From assembly GCF_910589745.1 (NCBI RefSeq), contig NZ_OU342399.1, forward strand, positions 62,001 through 126,000: 64,000 bases of DNA, given 5' to 3'. Both the position numbers and the translations under genes were made by a program. Source of the stretch: Candidatus Arcticimaribacter forsetii. Lineage in GTDB: Bacteria; Bacteroidota; Bacteroidia; Flavobacteriales; Flavobacteriaceae. How positions within the stretch are numbered: the first letter of the stretch is position 1; each line of letters starts with the position of its first letter. The notes beneath the pieces are model-generated. The model was not told the origin of the DNA. It did no database searches and saw only the letters and a program-made list of their open reading frames with translations. Positions 34,361 to 43,097 of the stretch are shown here, one piece after another.

Positions 34361-35305
34361 TTACTTTTTTTGGAAGAGCCTCTGAATAACCTCAAAAGCA
34401 GCTTCCGCCATTCGGTTTCCTTTGTTGTCTAAAAGTGGGTTTACTTCGGTTACTTCTAGTCCGGTTACTTTGTTTGAAGTCATGATATGCTCGATGATTG
34501 CTACTACCTCATCAACATCAAATCCTTTTGAAACTGGGGTTCCCGTTCCTTTAGAAATTAAATCACAGTCCAAACTATCTACATCGAACGAGATATAAAT
34601 TTCGTCTACCTCTTTTAGTTTTTCAAGGGCTTCGTTTACACAAACTGTAAGTCCACGGTGACGGACTTCGTGTACCCTATAATTTTTAATACCGTTGTGT
34701 TCCATTACAAGATCTTCGGGTTCCTCGGTATCTCGAACCCCAAAGAAAATTAAATGTTCTGGTTTTACTTTGGGTTGGTCTCCCCCTACTTTTTTAAGCT
34801 GATCCCAGAGCTCATGGGTTTTTTCGTTTACTTTGTTAATAGCGAGTTTCTCGTTATTAAATCCTAGCGCTGCGGCTAAAGGCATTCCGTGAACATTTCC
34901 AGAGGGAGAACTTAAAGGGGCGTGCAAATCGGCATGAGCATCGATCCATATTACCCCACGGGTTTTGTTTGGTGCTGCTTTTTGAAATCCTGCTAAGGTT
35001 CCAAAAGCAGAGGAATGGTCGCCTGAGATAACCAAAGGGAAGTAGTCTTCTTCCAAAACGCCACTGACGGCTTTACAAACACGTTCGCATTGTTCTAAAA
35101 CAAAACCAATTCGGTGTTCTGTTTTTAGAAATTTTTTGTTGTAAATGGTTTCATTGTGGGTGGGTACATCGACATAGGGATGTACATTAAAGAAATCATT
35201 TTTTTGGTTGATTGCAGCAATCTCAATAGCATCAACACCAAGATCGGAACCCCGAGTTCCGGCGCCAATATCCGATCTGTTTTTAATTATTTTTATAGGC
35301 TTCAT
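34361..35305 (-). CDS. rocF: Arginase/agmatinase family protein, probably arginase
   Basis: 314 aa. Manganese ligands are visible: SGDHSSAFGT (His), WIDAHADLH (Asp, His, Asp) and SFDVDSLDCD (two Asp), plus the conserved Glu in GLEVTEVNP. The last motif has DSLDCDLI where many arginases have DPxxAP, which is common in Bacteroidota members. The enzyme would hydrolyse arginine to ornithine and urea; formiminoglutamase activity is a possible alternative. It is 10 bases after proline dehydrogenase, so arginine and proline both feed glutamate through this operon. Confidence 0.82.
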   Translation of the reverse strand: MKPIKIIKNRSDIGAGTRGSDLGVDAIEIAAINQKNDFFNVHPYVDVPTHNETIYNKKFLKTEHRIGFVLEQCERVCKAVSGVLEEDYFPLVISGDHSSAFGTLAGFQKAAPNKTRGVIWIDAHADLHAPLSSPSGNVHGMPLAAALGFNNEKLAINKVNEKTHELWDQLKKVGGDQPKVKPEHLIFFGVRDTEEPEDLVMEHNGIKNYRVHEVRHRGLTVCVNEALEKLKEVDEIYISFDVDSLDCDLISKGTGTPVSKGFDVDEVVAIIEHIMTSNKVTGLEVTEVNPLLDNKGNRMAEAAFEVIQRLFQKK

Positions 35306-35315
35306 GCTTTTAAGT

Positions 35316-36485
35316 TTACGCTTGTTTTCTTCTTTTTAGTTCTGTTTTTATCAACTCTATTTCTCGTGTGGTCTGGTTTGCAACGGAGGTGTTTTCTTCG
35401 GCACGACGAATTAAATAGGGAATTACTTTATTAACCGGTCCAAAAGGTAGGTATTTAACCACATTATATCCTTTGTTTGAGAGGTTATATGAAATGTTAT
35501 CGCTCATTTTGAATAAGTGAGCGAAGCATACCCGCGGATGATTTTCAGGTATTCCTGTATTCTTCATTTGTTTCAATGCTTTTAGGGTACTGGCTTCGTT
35601 GTGGCTTCCAATAAAAACAGCTGCATGGTCTAAATGCCCCAAAAGTAACTCCAGACCCTTGTCGAAATTAATATCTGTAGCCTCTTTAGACGGGCACAAT
35701 GGATTAGGAACATTATGTTCTAAAGATCGGTTTGTTTCTTTTTCTAAATACGCTCCACGAACTAGTTTAATCCCAATTTGGTAGCCTGCTTTTCTTGAAC
35801 TTTCTATTAACTTTTTTAAATAGGGAAGACGTTCTTTTAGATACAATTGTACGGTTGCATAAACCACCACTTGATCTTGGTTGTAGGTAGCCATCATTTC
35901 TTCTAGAAGATCGTCAAGAGCAGGTTGTATCCAGCTTTCTTCAGCATCGATTAAAAGTTTAAGATTGCGTTCTATTGCTTTTTCACAGCTCAGGTGAAAA
36001 CGTTGTTTTACTCGTTTCCACGCTTCAACTTCGTCTGAGGTTAGGGGTTCTTTTCGACTTACTTTTTCGAAGAGTTTGGTGGAACCATATCCCGTAGGTT
36101 TAAACACTGCGAAAGAAGAACCTAATTCAGGACTTGAGGCTTCTATGGTTCGAAGGATTTCTTCTAGGGTACGGTCGAAACCAGCTTCCAAATTAATTCC
36201 TTCGATCGAATAGTTTAGGCAACTGTCGATGTTGTCTGCGTTTAATTTTTGAACGACTGCTTGAGATTCTTCCAAAGTAGTCCCTCCGCAAAAATGATCG
36301 AACATGGTGCGACGCATCAAAAAATTGATGGGAAGTCTAAGCGTTAAAAGAAACTTGATGACGGCAATTCCTGCTTTGTTTAAAAACGAAGAGGAAATTA
36401 GTTTTAAGAGTAGCAGACTCTTTTTTAATTCTGCATCCGAGCGGGAGGCAAAAGCAATTTTTGTGTTTTCAAAAAGACCATTCAT
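35316..36485 (-). CDS. Proline dehydrogenase
   Basis: 389 aa from the ATG at 36485, five bases beyond the P5C dehydrogenase stop; a longer frame from 36566 would overlap that gene by 76 bases and is rejected. FAD-dependent PRODH motifs include GFDRTLEEILRT, FKPTGYGS, IKLVRGAYLEKE (the conserved Arg/Glu region), GSHNEAS and YLPFGPVNKVIPYLIRRAEEN. It oxidises proline to P5C at the inner membrane, passing electrons to quinone. It is stand-alone, not fused as in PutA. Confidence 0.92.
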   Translation of the reverse strand: MNGLFENTKIAFASRSDAELKKSLLLLKLISSSFLNKAGIAVIKFLLTLRLPINFLMRRTMFDHFCGGTTLEESQAVVQKLNADNIDSCLNYSIEGINLEAGFDRTLEEILRTIEASSPELGSSFAVFKPTGYGSTKLFEKVSRKEPLTSDEVEAWKRVKQRFHLSCEKAIERNLKLLIDAEESWIQPALDDLLEEMMATYNQDQVVVYATVQLYLKERLPYLKKLIESSRKAGYQIGIKLVRGAYLEKETNRSLEHNVPNPLCPSKEATDINFDKGLELLLGHLDHAAVFIGSHNEASTLKALKQMKNTGIPENHPRVCFAHLFKMSDNISYNLSNKGYNVVKYLPFGPVNKVIPYLIRRAEENTSVANQTTREIELIKTELKRRKQA

Positions 36486-36490
36486 AACAA

Positions 36491-38119
36491 CTAAGCTTCC
36501 ATGTAAGGGTAGCGATAATCTGTTGGGGGATCTAAGGTTTCTTTTACAAGTTGAGGAGAAACCCAACGGAGTAAGTTCTGGCTTGATCCAGCCTTGTCAT
36601 TTGTTCCAGATGCTCTGGCTCCACCAAAAGGTTGTTGTCCTACTACAGCACCACTTGGTTTGTCGTTAATATAAAAGTTACCGGCGCTGTTTTCTAGAGC
36701 CAAGCGTGCTTCTTCTATTACTAAACGATCTTTTGCTAAAATGGCTCCTGTTAAGGCATATTCGGAAGTAGCGTCTACTAGTTTAAGTGTTTCGCTCCAC
36801 TGCTCATCTTCATAAATATAAACCGTTACAATAGGTCCAAAAAGCTCGCGCTCCATGGTATCGTAATTTGGGTTTGTAGTTACTAAAACTGTTGGTTCAA
36901 TAAAATATCCTTTCGAGTCGTCGTACGTTCCTCCTACTAAAACCTCAACATCAGAATCTTTCTTTGCTTGATCGATTGCAGCTGCAAGACGATCAAAAGC
37001 ACCTTTATGTATTACGGCTGTCATGAAGTTTGTTAGGTCTCTCGGAGATCCTAGGGTAATGGTGTTTATGTCTGAAACAATTCGGTCTAGAATTGCTTTA
37101 GAAGTTGACTTTGGAAGATATACCCTTGAGGTTGCAGAGCATTTTTGCCCCTGGAATTCAAATGCTCCTCGAACAATTGCAGTTGCTACTTCTTCAACAT
37201 TTGCGGTGTTGTGAGCCACGATATAATCTTTACCTCCTGTTTCTCCAACAATTCTTGGATAGGTCTTATATAAGTTAATGTTATTTCCAATTTTTTGCCA
37301 AATATTCTTAAAGATACTGGTAGATCCGGTAAAGTGGATTCCTGCAAAATCAGGGTTTTTAAGAACGGTATTAGTTACCATTTCTGGATCTCCGTTAATC
37401 ATATTTATAACCCCTTTTGGAAGTCCTGCTTCTTCAAAAACATCCATGATTATTTTAGCCGAAAACATCTGATGGTCACTTGGTTTCCATACAATTGTAT
37501 TTCCCATTAAAGCGGGAGCAGCACAAAGATTCCCTGCAATTGCAGTAAAATTAAATGGACTAACAGCATAGATAAATCCTTCCAAAGGGCGGTAATGCAC
37601 ATGGTTCCAAACGCCACTCGAAGAAACGGGCTGGTCTTGATATATTTTTTCTGCAAAGCTGACATTGAATCTCAAAAAGTCGATGAACTCACAGGCTGCA
37701 TCTATTTCTGCTTGATGCGCTGTTTTGGACTGCGCAATCATAGTAGCTGCATTAATTTTATAACGGTAAGGACCTGAAATAAGATCGGCTGCTTTAAGAA
37801 AAACAGCTGCTCGAGCCGCAAAAGGCATTGCTGCCCAGGTAGTTCTTGCTTCCAATGCTGCAGCAATAGCTTGTTCTACATGTTGCTCTGATGCCAAACT
37901 GTAGGTTCCCATGCTGTGTTTGTGATCGTGTGGAGGATGCATTGTATTGGTTTCAGAAGAATTGACTTCTGCACCCCCAATTTTCATTGCAATGTGTATT
38001 TTTTCAGAATAAAGAGCATCATAAGTTGCTTTAATGGCGGCTCGTTCTGGCGTATTTGATCCGTAAGACTTTACAGGTTCATTAATAGGCTGAGGCGATT
38101 TTAAAAAACTATTTGACAT
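36491..38119 (-). CDS. 1-pyrroline-5-carboxylate dehydrogenase
   Basis: 542 aa, the usual length for this aldehyde dehydrogenase subfamily. Catalytic Cys lies in FEFQGQKCSATSR and the general-base Glu in IVGETGGKDYIV; FTGSTSIFKNIW is in the NAD-binding region. It oxidises glutamate semialdehyde (P5C) to glutamate with NAD+. It is the first gene of the operon P5CDH, PRODH, arginase, CvfB-like, with a promoter at 38155-38182. Together they turn proline, and arginine via ornithine aminotransferase encoded elsewhere, into glutamate. Confidence 0.94.
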   Translation of the reverse strand: MSNSFLKSPQPINEPVKSYGSNTPERAAIKATYDALYSEKIHIAMKIGGAEVNSSETNTMHPPHDHKHSMGTYSLASEQHVEQAIAAALEARTTWAAMPFAARAAVFLKAADLISGPYRYKINAATMIAQSKTAHQAEIDAACEFIDFLRFNVSFAEKIYQDQPVSSSGVWNHVHYRPLEGFIYAVSPFNFTAIAGNLCAAPALMGNTIVWKPSDHQMFSAKIIMDVFEEAGLPKGVINMINGDPEMVTNTVLKNPDFAGIHFTGSTSIFKNIWQKIGNNINLYKTYPRIVGETGGKDYIVAHNTANVEEVATAIVRGAFEFQGQKCSATSRVYLPKSTSKAILDRIVSDINTITLGSPRDLTNFMTAVIHKGAFDRLAAAIDQAKKDSDVEVLVGGTYDDSKGYFIEPTVLVTTNPNYDTMERELFGPIVTVYIYEDEQWSETLKLVDATSEYALTGAILAKDRLVIEEARLALENSAGNFYINDKPSGAVVGQQPFGGARASGTNDKAGSSQNLLRWVSPQLVKETLDPPTDYRYPYMEA

Positions 38120-38154
38120 GGCTATTTATTTAATCTGATTGATAATTTCTATTC

Positions 38155-38182
38155 CAAATGTACATATAAAAACAAATACAAA
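38155..38182 (-). promoter_or_regulatory. Promoter of the proline/arginine catabolic operon
   Basis: On the minus strand TTTG (38179-38182) is followed after 16 bases by TACATTTG (38155-38162), matching TAnnTTTG. The leader would be about 30 bases to the ATG at 38119. Confidence 0.5.
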
Positions 38183-38230
38183 AAGATGGTTTTTAACTAA
38201 ATTTAAATCCGGAAATTCAAGCTTGTAATC

Positions 38231-39100
38231 TTAGACAAACGGAAAGAAAATTGGAGTCTTTTTTTTGTACTGAATATAGTCTTCATCGTTCCCCCATTTT
38301 TTATCAGAACTAGCTTCTAAAAGATTAACACCACTTACTCGGGTGAGTAATAAATAGGTAAATACTGGCGATATCAAAGCAATATATTGTAACCCTGAAA
38401 GTGATGGAATCGCAATAATTGCAATTCCTGTCCATAACAAAACTTCACCCACATAATTTGGATGTCTCGATATAGACCATATTCCAGAGTAAATGAACTT
38501 GCCTTTGTTCTTTGGATTTTGGTTGAATTTAGATTTCTGGGTGTCGGCAATAACCTCTACAACGAATCCAAAAAGCCAAAGAGCAGCTCCTCCAATTAAA
38601 AATAAGTCGGCTGATTTAGATTCCGATGCAATTGCTGTAATTGCAGGTAAAGTACACATAAAAACCCAAAACCCTTGAAGCGTCCAAGCCAACATGAAAC
38701 GAGTGAAATTTGTTTTAATCTTGTCGAAACGTCGGTCCTTTCCAACTTTTTTAACACGCAAAAACAAGAAGGAACTTAAACGGGCTGCCCAGATTAAAAT
38801 TAGAGATCCTAAAACAATTGAACGCAAATCGAGTTCGCCCATAAGATTCTTTTGATAAATGGTATAAACCACCACCGATATATAGGTAATCCCACCGGTT
38901 AAGTCATAATAATGCTCTGTTTTGAGCGCATAAGAAATAAGAAAAACAACCAATTGAATTGCGTAAATAAGGATTAATACATGAAATCCGATGGAAGCTG
39001 CTTCCGATGAAATAAGGTCTTGTGTTGTTGCAAAATTTAATGCTATGCTGATTAAAAGGACTGCGCTTATTGCAACTATACGTTGGATCATGTCTTTCAT
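38231..39100 (-). CDS. DUF1295 / steroid 5-alpha-reductase-like membrane protein
   Basis: 289 aa with about seven membrane helices. The signature ISRHPNYVGEVLLWTGIAI near the C-terminus is diagnostic of the DUF1295/ICMT-like superfamily, and FNQNPKNKGKFIYSGIW precedes it. Members reduce or methylate isoprenoid-like or lipid substrates using NADPH or SAM; the exact reaction is unknown. A second, more distant family member is at 51008-51970. A TATATTTG element on the minus strand (39118-39125) lies directly upstream. Confidence 0.82.
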   Translation of the reverse strand: MKDMIQRIVAISAVLLISIALNFATTQDLISSEAASIGFHVLILIYAIQLVVFLISYALKTEHYYDLTGGITYISVVVYTIYQKNLMGELDLRSIVLGSLILIWAARLSSFLFLRVKKVGKDRRFDKIKTNFTRFMLAWTLQGFWVFMCTLPAITAIASESKSADLFLIGGAALWLFGFVVEVIADTQKSKFNQNPKNKGKFIYSGIWSISRHPNYVGEVLLWTGIAIIAIPSLSGLQYIALISPVFTYLLLTRVSGVNLLEASSDKKWGNDEDYIQYKKKTPIFFPFV

Positions 39101-39299
39101 AGGAACCTGTTTTTTATCAAATATAAGCTATTGTTTTTAAGTAATTAGTTTTCATTTTTTCTGAAATAACTGATGCATTATTTCGTCATGCCCCCTAAAA
39201 AAGAGAGGGAGTATAAGATTTAACAATATTTATTTAATATATTTATGTATTGCGAATTGCAATTAAAATATATTCTAACGATTAACTAAAACTAAATTT

Positions 39300-40199
39300 A
39301 TGAGAAAATTAATTATCGCATTCCTTCTATTCAGTGGATTTATTTTCGCTCAAGGACCAAATAGTACCGGAAAAATCCGTTATGACAAAAAAGCAGAATT
39401 GATTAAACAGTTACATGATGACTATGCAAACAACAACTTTGAATTATTTGAAACTATTCTAGCAGACGATGCTACTATTTATTTGGGATCTACTCAAAAA
39501 TATACGAAGAAACAGTTGATTGAAGGATTTAAGTCACACCATGTTTTATATAAAAACATAAGTTGGGGATGGTTAAATACGGAGACGGCTACCTATAAAA
39601 GTGGTGATAAATGGACCATGTCGTGGGGCTTGTGGAAGGGTGAAGGAAACTATACTGGAACTGCGAACGAAATTCCTGGCCATTATGCGTACAAATGGGA
39701 GGGAGATAAAATCGTAACTGCGATGTATTTTTACGACCCTACTAGTTTGAATACTGAGGTAAGTGCTATGACAAATAGTTCTATAGATTATGGCTATGAA
39801 GCTGTGTATTCTAGTAGTTGGAAAATAGGGAATCCTGCAAACTCTAAAATAGTACTTGACATTCAAAAAGCAGCGGAGACTAATAACTTTGACCAGGCAC
39901 TAAGTTTAATTCATCCTGACATTATTATTAATAATGCAGATGGTAGCACGATGGCTGGAATTGAGGTGTTCAAATCTGCATTTGAAGGTTATATGAAAGA
40001 AAATAAATTTAAAATAAATCCAATGGCATGGATGTCCGTTGTAAACGAAAACGGAGAAGAATGGGTTCTTTTATGGACTGAAGAAACAATAACCGCTTCG
40101 GATGGTTCTATTTCTTCATACTACGCGCATGAAGGATTTAAAATTGTTGATGGTAAAGTAATTCAAGTCAATCAGTTTCACCAGCCTAAATTAAAGTAA
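39300..40199 (+). CDS. Secreted protein with two SnoaL/NTF2-like domains
   Basis: 299 aa with a signal peptide (1-18, ending FAQ). Two NTF2-like folds can be seen, each opening with a helix and DD or ND motif: residues about 32-150 (KQLHDDYANNNFELFETILADDATIYLG) and about 185-297 (IQKAAETNNFDQALSLIHPDIIINNADG). Both end in a W-rich sheet (WKIG, EEWVLLWTEE). Such domains bind small hydrophobic molecules or act as isomerases; here the role is unknown. It faces two minus-strand secreted-protein genes across a terminator. Confidence 0.75.
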   Translation: MRKLIIAFLLFSGFIFAQGPNSTGKIRYDKKAELIKQLHDDYANNNFELFETILADDATIYLGSTQKYTKKQLIEGFKSHHVLYKNISWGWLNTETATYKSGDKWTMSWGLWKGEGNYTGTANEIPGHYAYKWEGDKIVTAMYFYDPTSLNTEVSAMTNSSIDYGYEAVYSSSWKIGNPANSKIVLDIQKAAETNNFDQALSLIHPDIIINNADGSTMAGIEVFKSAFEGYMKENKFKINPMAWMSVVNENGEEWVLLWTEETITASDGSISSYYAHEGFKIVDGKVIQVNQFHQPKLK

Positions 40200-40212
40200 T
40201 AGTTTAATTAAT

Positions 40213-40247
40213 AAAAAACCCTGTCAATGGATTGACAGGGTTTTTTT
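40213..40247. terminator. Bidirectional terminator
   Basis: AACCCTGTCAAT and ATTGACAGGGTT form a 12-bp perfect stem with a two-base GG centre, flanked by A and T runs, between convergent genes at 40199 and 40265. Confidence 0.9.
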
Positions 40248-40264
40248 ATTCCGTAAAACTAAGG

Positions 40265-40993
40265 CTACTGTTTAGGCACCGTACTGTCTATAATCTTCAT
40301 TAAAGGACGCATAGTCCAAGATATATTTGTGATTTTATCCATGGGTAATCCCGAGACGACTCCTCCGCCAGACAAATGAATCATTGCATTTGTTAGGGTA
40401 TCATAAAAGTCATAAGTCATCATCGTAGCAACATCTTTTCCTTGAGGAGTAATCTTAGTTGCAACTCCAAAACCAATCATCCCATTATCGTTCATTTCTT
40501 TTTTGAAATGTGGTAAAACGTATTTTCTCAATTCTTTTACATGAGTGTCTACTTTGTCACTTTCAGTAAAATTTAAGATTACAAAAGAAGCAGCACCTGT
40601 CGCTGGAAGTTCAATGGCTTGTTTATAAATAAATCTTCTCCCCATTTGAAGTTCACCAAATCCGCTGTATAACACCGAACTATCGACACCCAATACCTCT
40701 TTAGAATTAGACCACCAACCGGGTCCACTGGTTGCAGATTCAATATCTTTATATACGTTTACCCACATATAATTGAATCCGTCTGGTTCAGGGTTTGTGT
40801 GCTGTAGTAATGCCCAAGTTTGAAGTTCCCCGCTATCTACAGCAGCTTGAGCTGTTTTTTTACTGTAGTTTAGTTCAACGTTCAAAAAGTGTTCATTAAC
40901 ATCGGCAGGTACTTTTACCGGGTGAAAAATAATGATTTGTGCTGATACTGCTATTGAGGTCAGCATTGTAAATACGAGTAATAAATTTTTCAT
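40265..40993 (-). CDS. Secreted protein of a duplicated family, possibly alpha/beta-barrel
   Basis: 242 aa with a signal peptide (1-18, AVSAQ). The sequence alternates strands and helices (HEYFLNVEL-like DVNEHFLNVELNYSK, ELQTWALLQHTNPEPDGFNYMWVNVY, THVKELRKYVLPHFKK), suggesting two ferredoxin-like units as in dimeric alpha/beta barrels. It is paralogous to the protein at 52126-52887, sharing the order of a charged helix, W-rich strand and YV(N/S)VYKD-like strand. Function unknown. It is 16 bases downstream of the TPR/SnoaL-like gene and probably co-transcribed. Confidence 0.65.
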   Translation of the reverse strand: MKNLLLVFTMLTSIAVSAQIIIFHPVKVPADVNEHFLNVELNYSKKTAQAAVDSGELQTWALLQHTNPEPDGFNYMWVNVYKDIESATSGPGWWSNSKEVLGVDSSVLYSGFGELQMGRRFIYKQAIELPATGAASFVILNFTESDKVDTHVKELRKYVLPHFKKEMNDNGMIGFGVATKITPQGKDVATMMTYDFYDTLTNAMIHLSGGGVVSGLPMDKITNISWTMRPLMKIIDSTVPKQ

Positions 40994-41009
40994 AAGAATA
41001 GTTGTTAGA

Positions 41010-42140
41010 TTACGATTGTGGAATTCCTTTTCCGTCTTTATTTGGAGCCCATGAACTATGCATGATTTTCCATCCTTGATTTGTGTTAACCCACACAGAA
41101 GAACCTCTTGTACTATAAGCTACTTCTTCTTTAGTGTCTTTAAAAACATAGCTTCCGTCGCCATAAAAAGTAAGAACTGCAGTTTTCATATCTGGAGAGA
41201 AATTAACCTGCATGTCGTTCATGTCAAATCTGTTCCAAGTAATTGCAGGTTCTACATCAAAAGAAGCTTTACTAAAAGTATAGAAAGGAGAAAGGTTAGA
41301 GTCTCCTGTAATGTGATTAATTTCGGGATGCTCAAACTTTGAGAAAGTCTCATAATTTTGATTGGTAATTGCATCCTGTGCCTCTCTTTGTTTTTTCATT
41401 AACTCTTTAGAAAGGTCTTCTTTGTTGATTTTTGAGAAATAAATTTGAGCATTTTGACTGTAAGGAGAAGCAAAAGTAGCAAAGTCAATTGCTTTTAGTT
41501 CTAGCTCTAAAGCTTTCTCAAAATCACCAAGAGAAGCATAATGTTCTGCCATAGAATCATATGAATTTGGACCGTCGTGCATTTGCTGAGACTTCTTAAC
41601 ATAGTTCATCGCCTTTTCTTGATCCGGTTCTCCATAGTCTCCCCTCAAGTAAGCATAAGACATCATATTATATGCGGCGGATGACTGTTGCGGAAATTTT
41701 TCGGCAAAGCTTTTATAAGTCATCATGTCCCTGGGGTTGGTTCCTAATAAGTTTATAATCGGACTGTTTGGATGTTTTTCAATGGCTGCTTTTGCAGCAG
41801 CTGGTCGATCAGCCCAAGGAGTCATTAAAAAACCATACCATGCTTTTTCTTCAGCGCTTAATTCAGTATAGTTAATTGCTTCAAGTTTCGCTTTTTGGCT
41901 CCCCCAATCTGGATTTGGAGAACTAATAGCTGCTAAGGTTAATTGTGCACATCCACAGTCAGGGTCTAGTAACAAAGCTGCTTTTGCCATTCCCATTGCG
42001 GACAAATATTCTAGATTAGCCATCGACTCGATTGCTGCATTTGAAATTTTAGCTGCACTTTTTTTACAGGATGTTTTTTCGAACCATTGAGCAGATAAAA
42101 TACCTGAACTCAAAAGAAAAATAAAGAGTAGTTTTTTCAT
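41010..42140 (-). CDS. Secreted TPR protein with C-terminal SnoaL-like domain
   Basis: 376 aa from the ATG at 42140, which begins a signal peptide (MKKLLFIFLLSSGILSAQ); an upstream in-frame ATG at 42209 is unlikely. Residues about 20-245 are helical TPR-like repeats (AMGMAKAALLLDPDCGCAQL, GDFEKALELELKAIDFA). Residues about 255-376 look like an NTF2/SnoaL domain (TNQNYETFSKFEHPEINHITG, STRGSSVWVNTNQGWKIMHSSWAP). The C-terminal SnoaL part may pair with the two-domain SnoaL protein at 39300. Function unknown. Confidence 0.7.
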   Translation of the reverse strand: MKKLLFIFLLSSGILSAQWFEKTSCKKSAAKISNAAIESMANLEYLSAMGMAKAALLLDPDCGCAQLTLAAISSPNPDWGSQKAKLEAINYTELSAEEKAWYGFLMTPWADRPAAAKAAIEKHPNSPIINLLGTNPRDMMTYKSFAEKFPQQSSAAYNMMSYAYLRGDYGEPDQEKAMNYVKKSQQMHDGPNSYDSMAEHYASLGDFEKALELELKAIDFATFASPYSQNAQIYFSKINKEDLSKELMKKQREAQDAITNQNYETFSKFEHPEINHITGDSNLSPFYTFSKASFDVEPAITWNRFDMNDMQVNFSPDMKTAVLTFYGDGSYVFKDTKEEVAYSTRGSSVWVNTNQGWKIMHSSWAPNKDGKGIPQS

Positions 42141-42273
42141 AATATAGTGTTTTAATTTACTCAAACTTAACAAAATTAATTGTAAATCGCAATCTATATA
42201 GGGTTGCAATTGACAATTAATTTTAGTTTATATTTAGTTTTAATTATTAGTAACTATATTATTTTTATAACAG

Positions 42274-43029
42274 ATGAAAAATTTAAAAATTGGTCTCGTA
42301 AAACTTCCTGTCGCCTCTATTACCCTATTTTTTTTCTGTTGCTTAATTGCAGCTTATATTCACCCTGGAACTGAAAAAGAAATCATTAGTTTTAAATCAG
42401 ATCGATACTCTTTTACACATAATTTTTTATCCGAATTGGGAAGTTTTAAAACCAATACAGACGAAACTAATCCCTTGATTATTCAAAAAGACAACACGCC
42501 TTCAATGCTGCTTTTTAATGGAAGTTTAATTTTGATCGGAGCTACACTAATGTTTTTTTACATTCAATTTAAAAAGGTTTTTGAAATCATAGAAGATACA
42601 CTGAGGGCAAAGAAATTGGCTTCGATTACAAAACCTGTTGGGGTTTTATCAGGTATTCTATACGCTGGAGTTGGGTTTGTGCCTCACGATTTACATTTTG
42701 AAGCTCATGTGTTTTTTGCAAACAGTGCTTTTCTAGTTCTTTTTATTCTCTGTGTTTTACACAGTTTAACCATTTACAACTCTAGATTCATAAGTAACTT
42801 TTATGCAGTAGGATATTTATTGTTTTGTGTGGTGCTTTTTATTTATTTGAGGATTATCTTTTTTGGCCCTCAAATAGGTCCCGGTAAAGTCTTTACAGAA
42901 AATGAACTCATGCTTCAGGTTATTGCTCAAAAATCAATTGTATTGACTTTTATGGGCTCTATATTAGTTCAAGTTTACGGTTTTAATCGTTTACTTAATT
43001 CCCTACAAAAATTGAATAATAAGGTTTAA
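42274..43029 (+). CDS. DUF998-like membrane protein
   Basis: 251 aa with about six membrane helices. HNFLSELGSF after the first helix matches the N-x-xSxLG motif of DUF998, and a second conserved segment includes GVGFVPHD. These proteins have no established function. It is divergent from the TPR/SnoaL gene, with a 133-base shared upstream region. A -7 element for the next gene lies just after its stop. Confidence 0.65.
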   Translation: MKNLKIGLVKLPVASITLFFFCCLIAAYIHPGTEKEIISFKSDRYSFTHNFLSELGSFKTNTDETNPLIIQKDNTPSMLLFNGSLILIGATLMFFYIQFKKVFEIIEDTLRAKKLASITKPVGVLSGILYAGVGFVPHDLHFEAHVFFANSAFLVLFILCVLHSLTIYNSRFISNFYAVGYLLFCVVLFIYLRIIFFGPQIGPGKVFTENELMLQVIAQKSIVLTFMGSILVQVYGFNRLLNSLQKLNNKV

Positions 43030-43045
43030 ATTGTATTTTAAAATT

Positions 43046-43053
43046 TATATTTG
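43046..43053 (+). promoter_or_regulatory. -7 element upstream of the lectin-domain protein
   Basis: An exact TATATTTG lies 44 bases before the ATG at 43098. A TTG at 43031 is too close to act as the -33 element. Confidence 0.35.
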
Positions 43054-43097
43054 AGTGTCCTTTTCATTTGAATGAATTGTTTACCACTACTATAATT

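Noticed and set aside
35316..36566. Longer proline dehydrogenase start at 36566.
   Set aside because: It overlaps the end of P5C dehydrogenase by 76 bases with non-conserved sequence; the ATG at 36485 fits the family start.
36304..36669. A 121-codon plus-strand frame spanning the PRODH/P5CDH junction.
   Set aside because: Both real genes on the minus strand are complete and conserved here.
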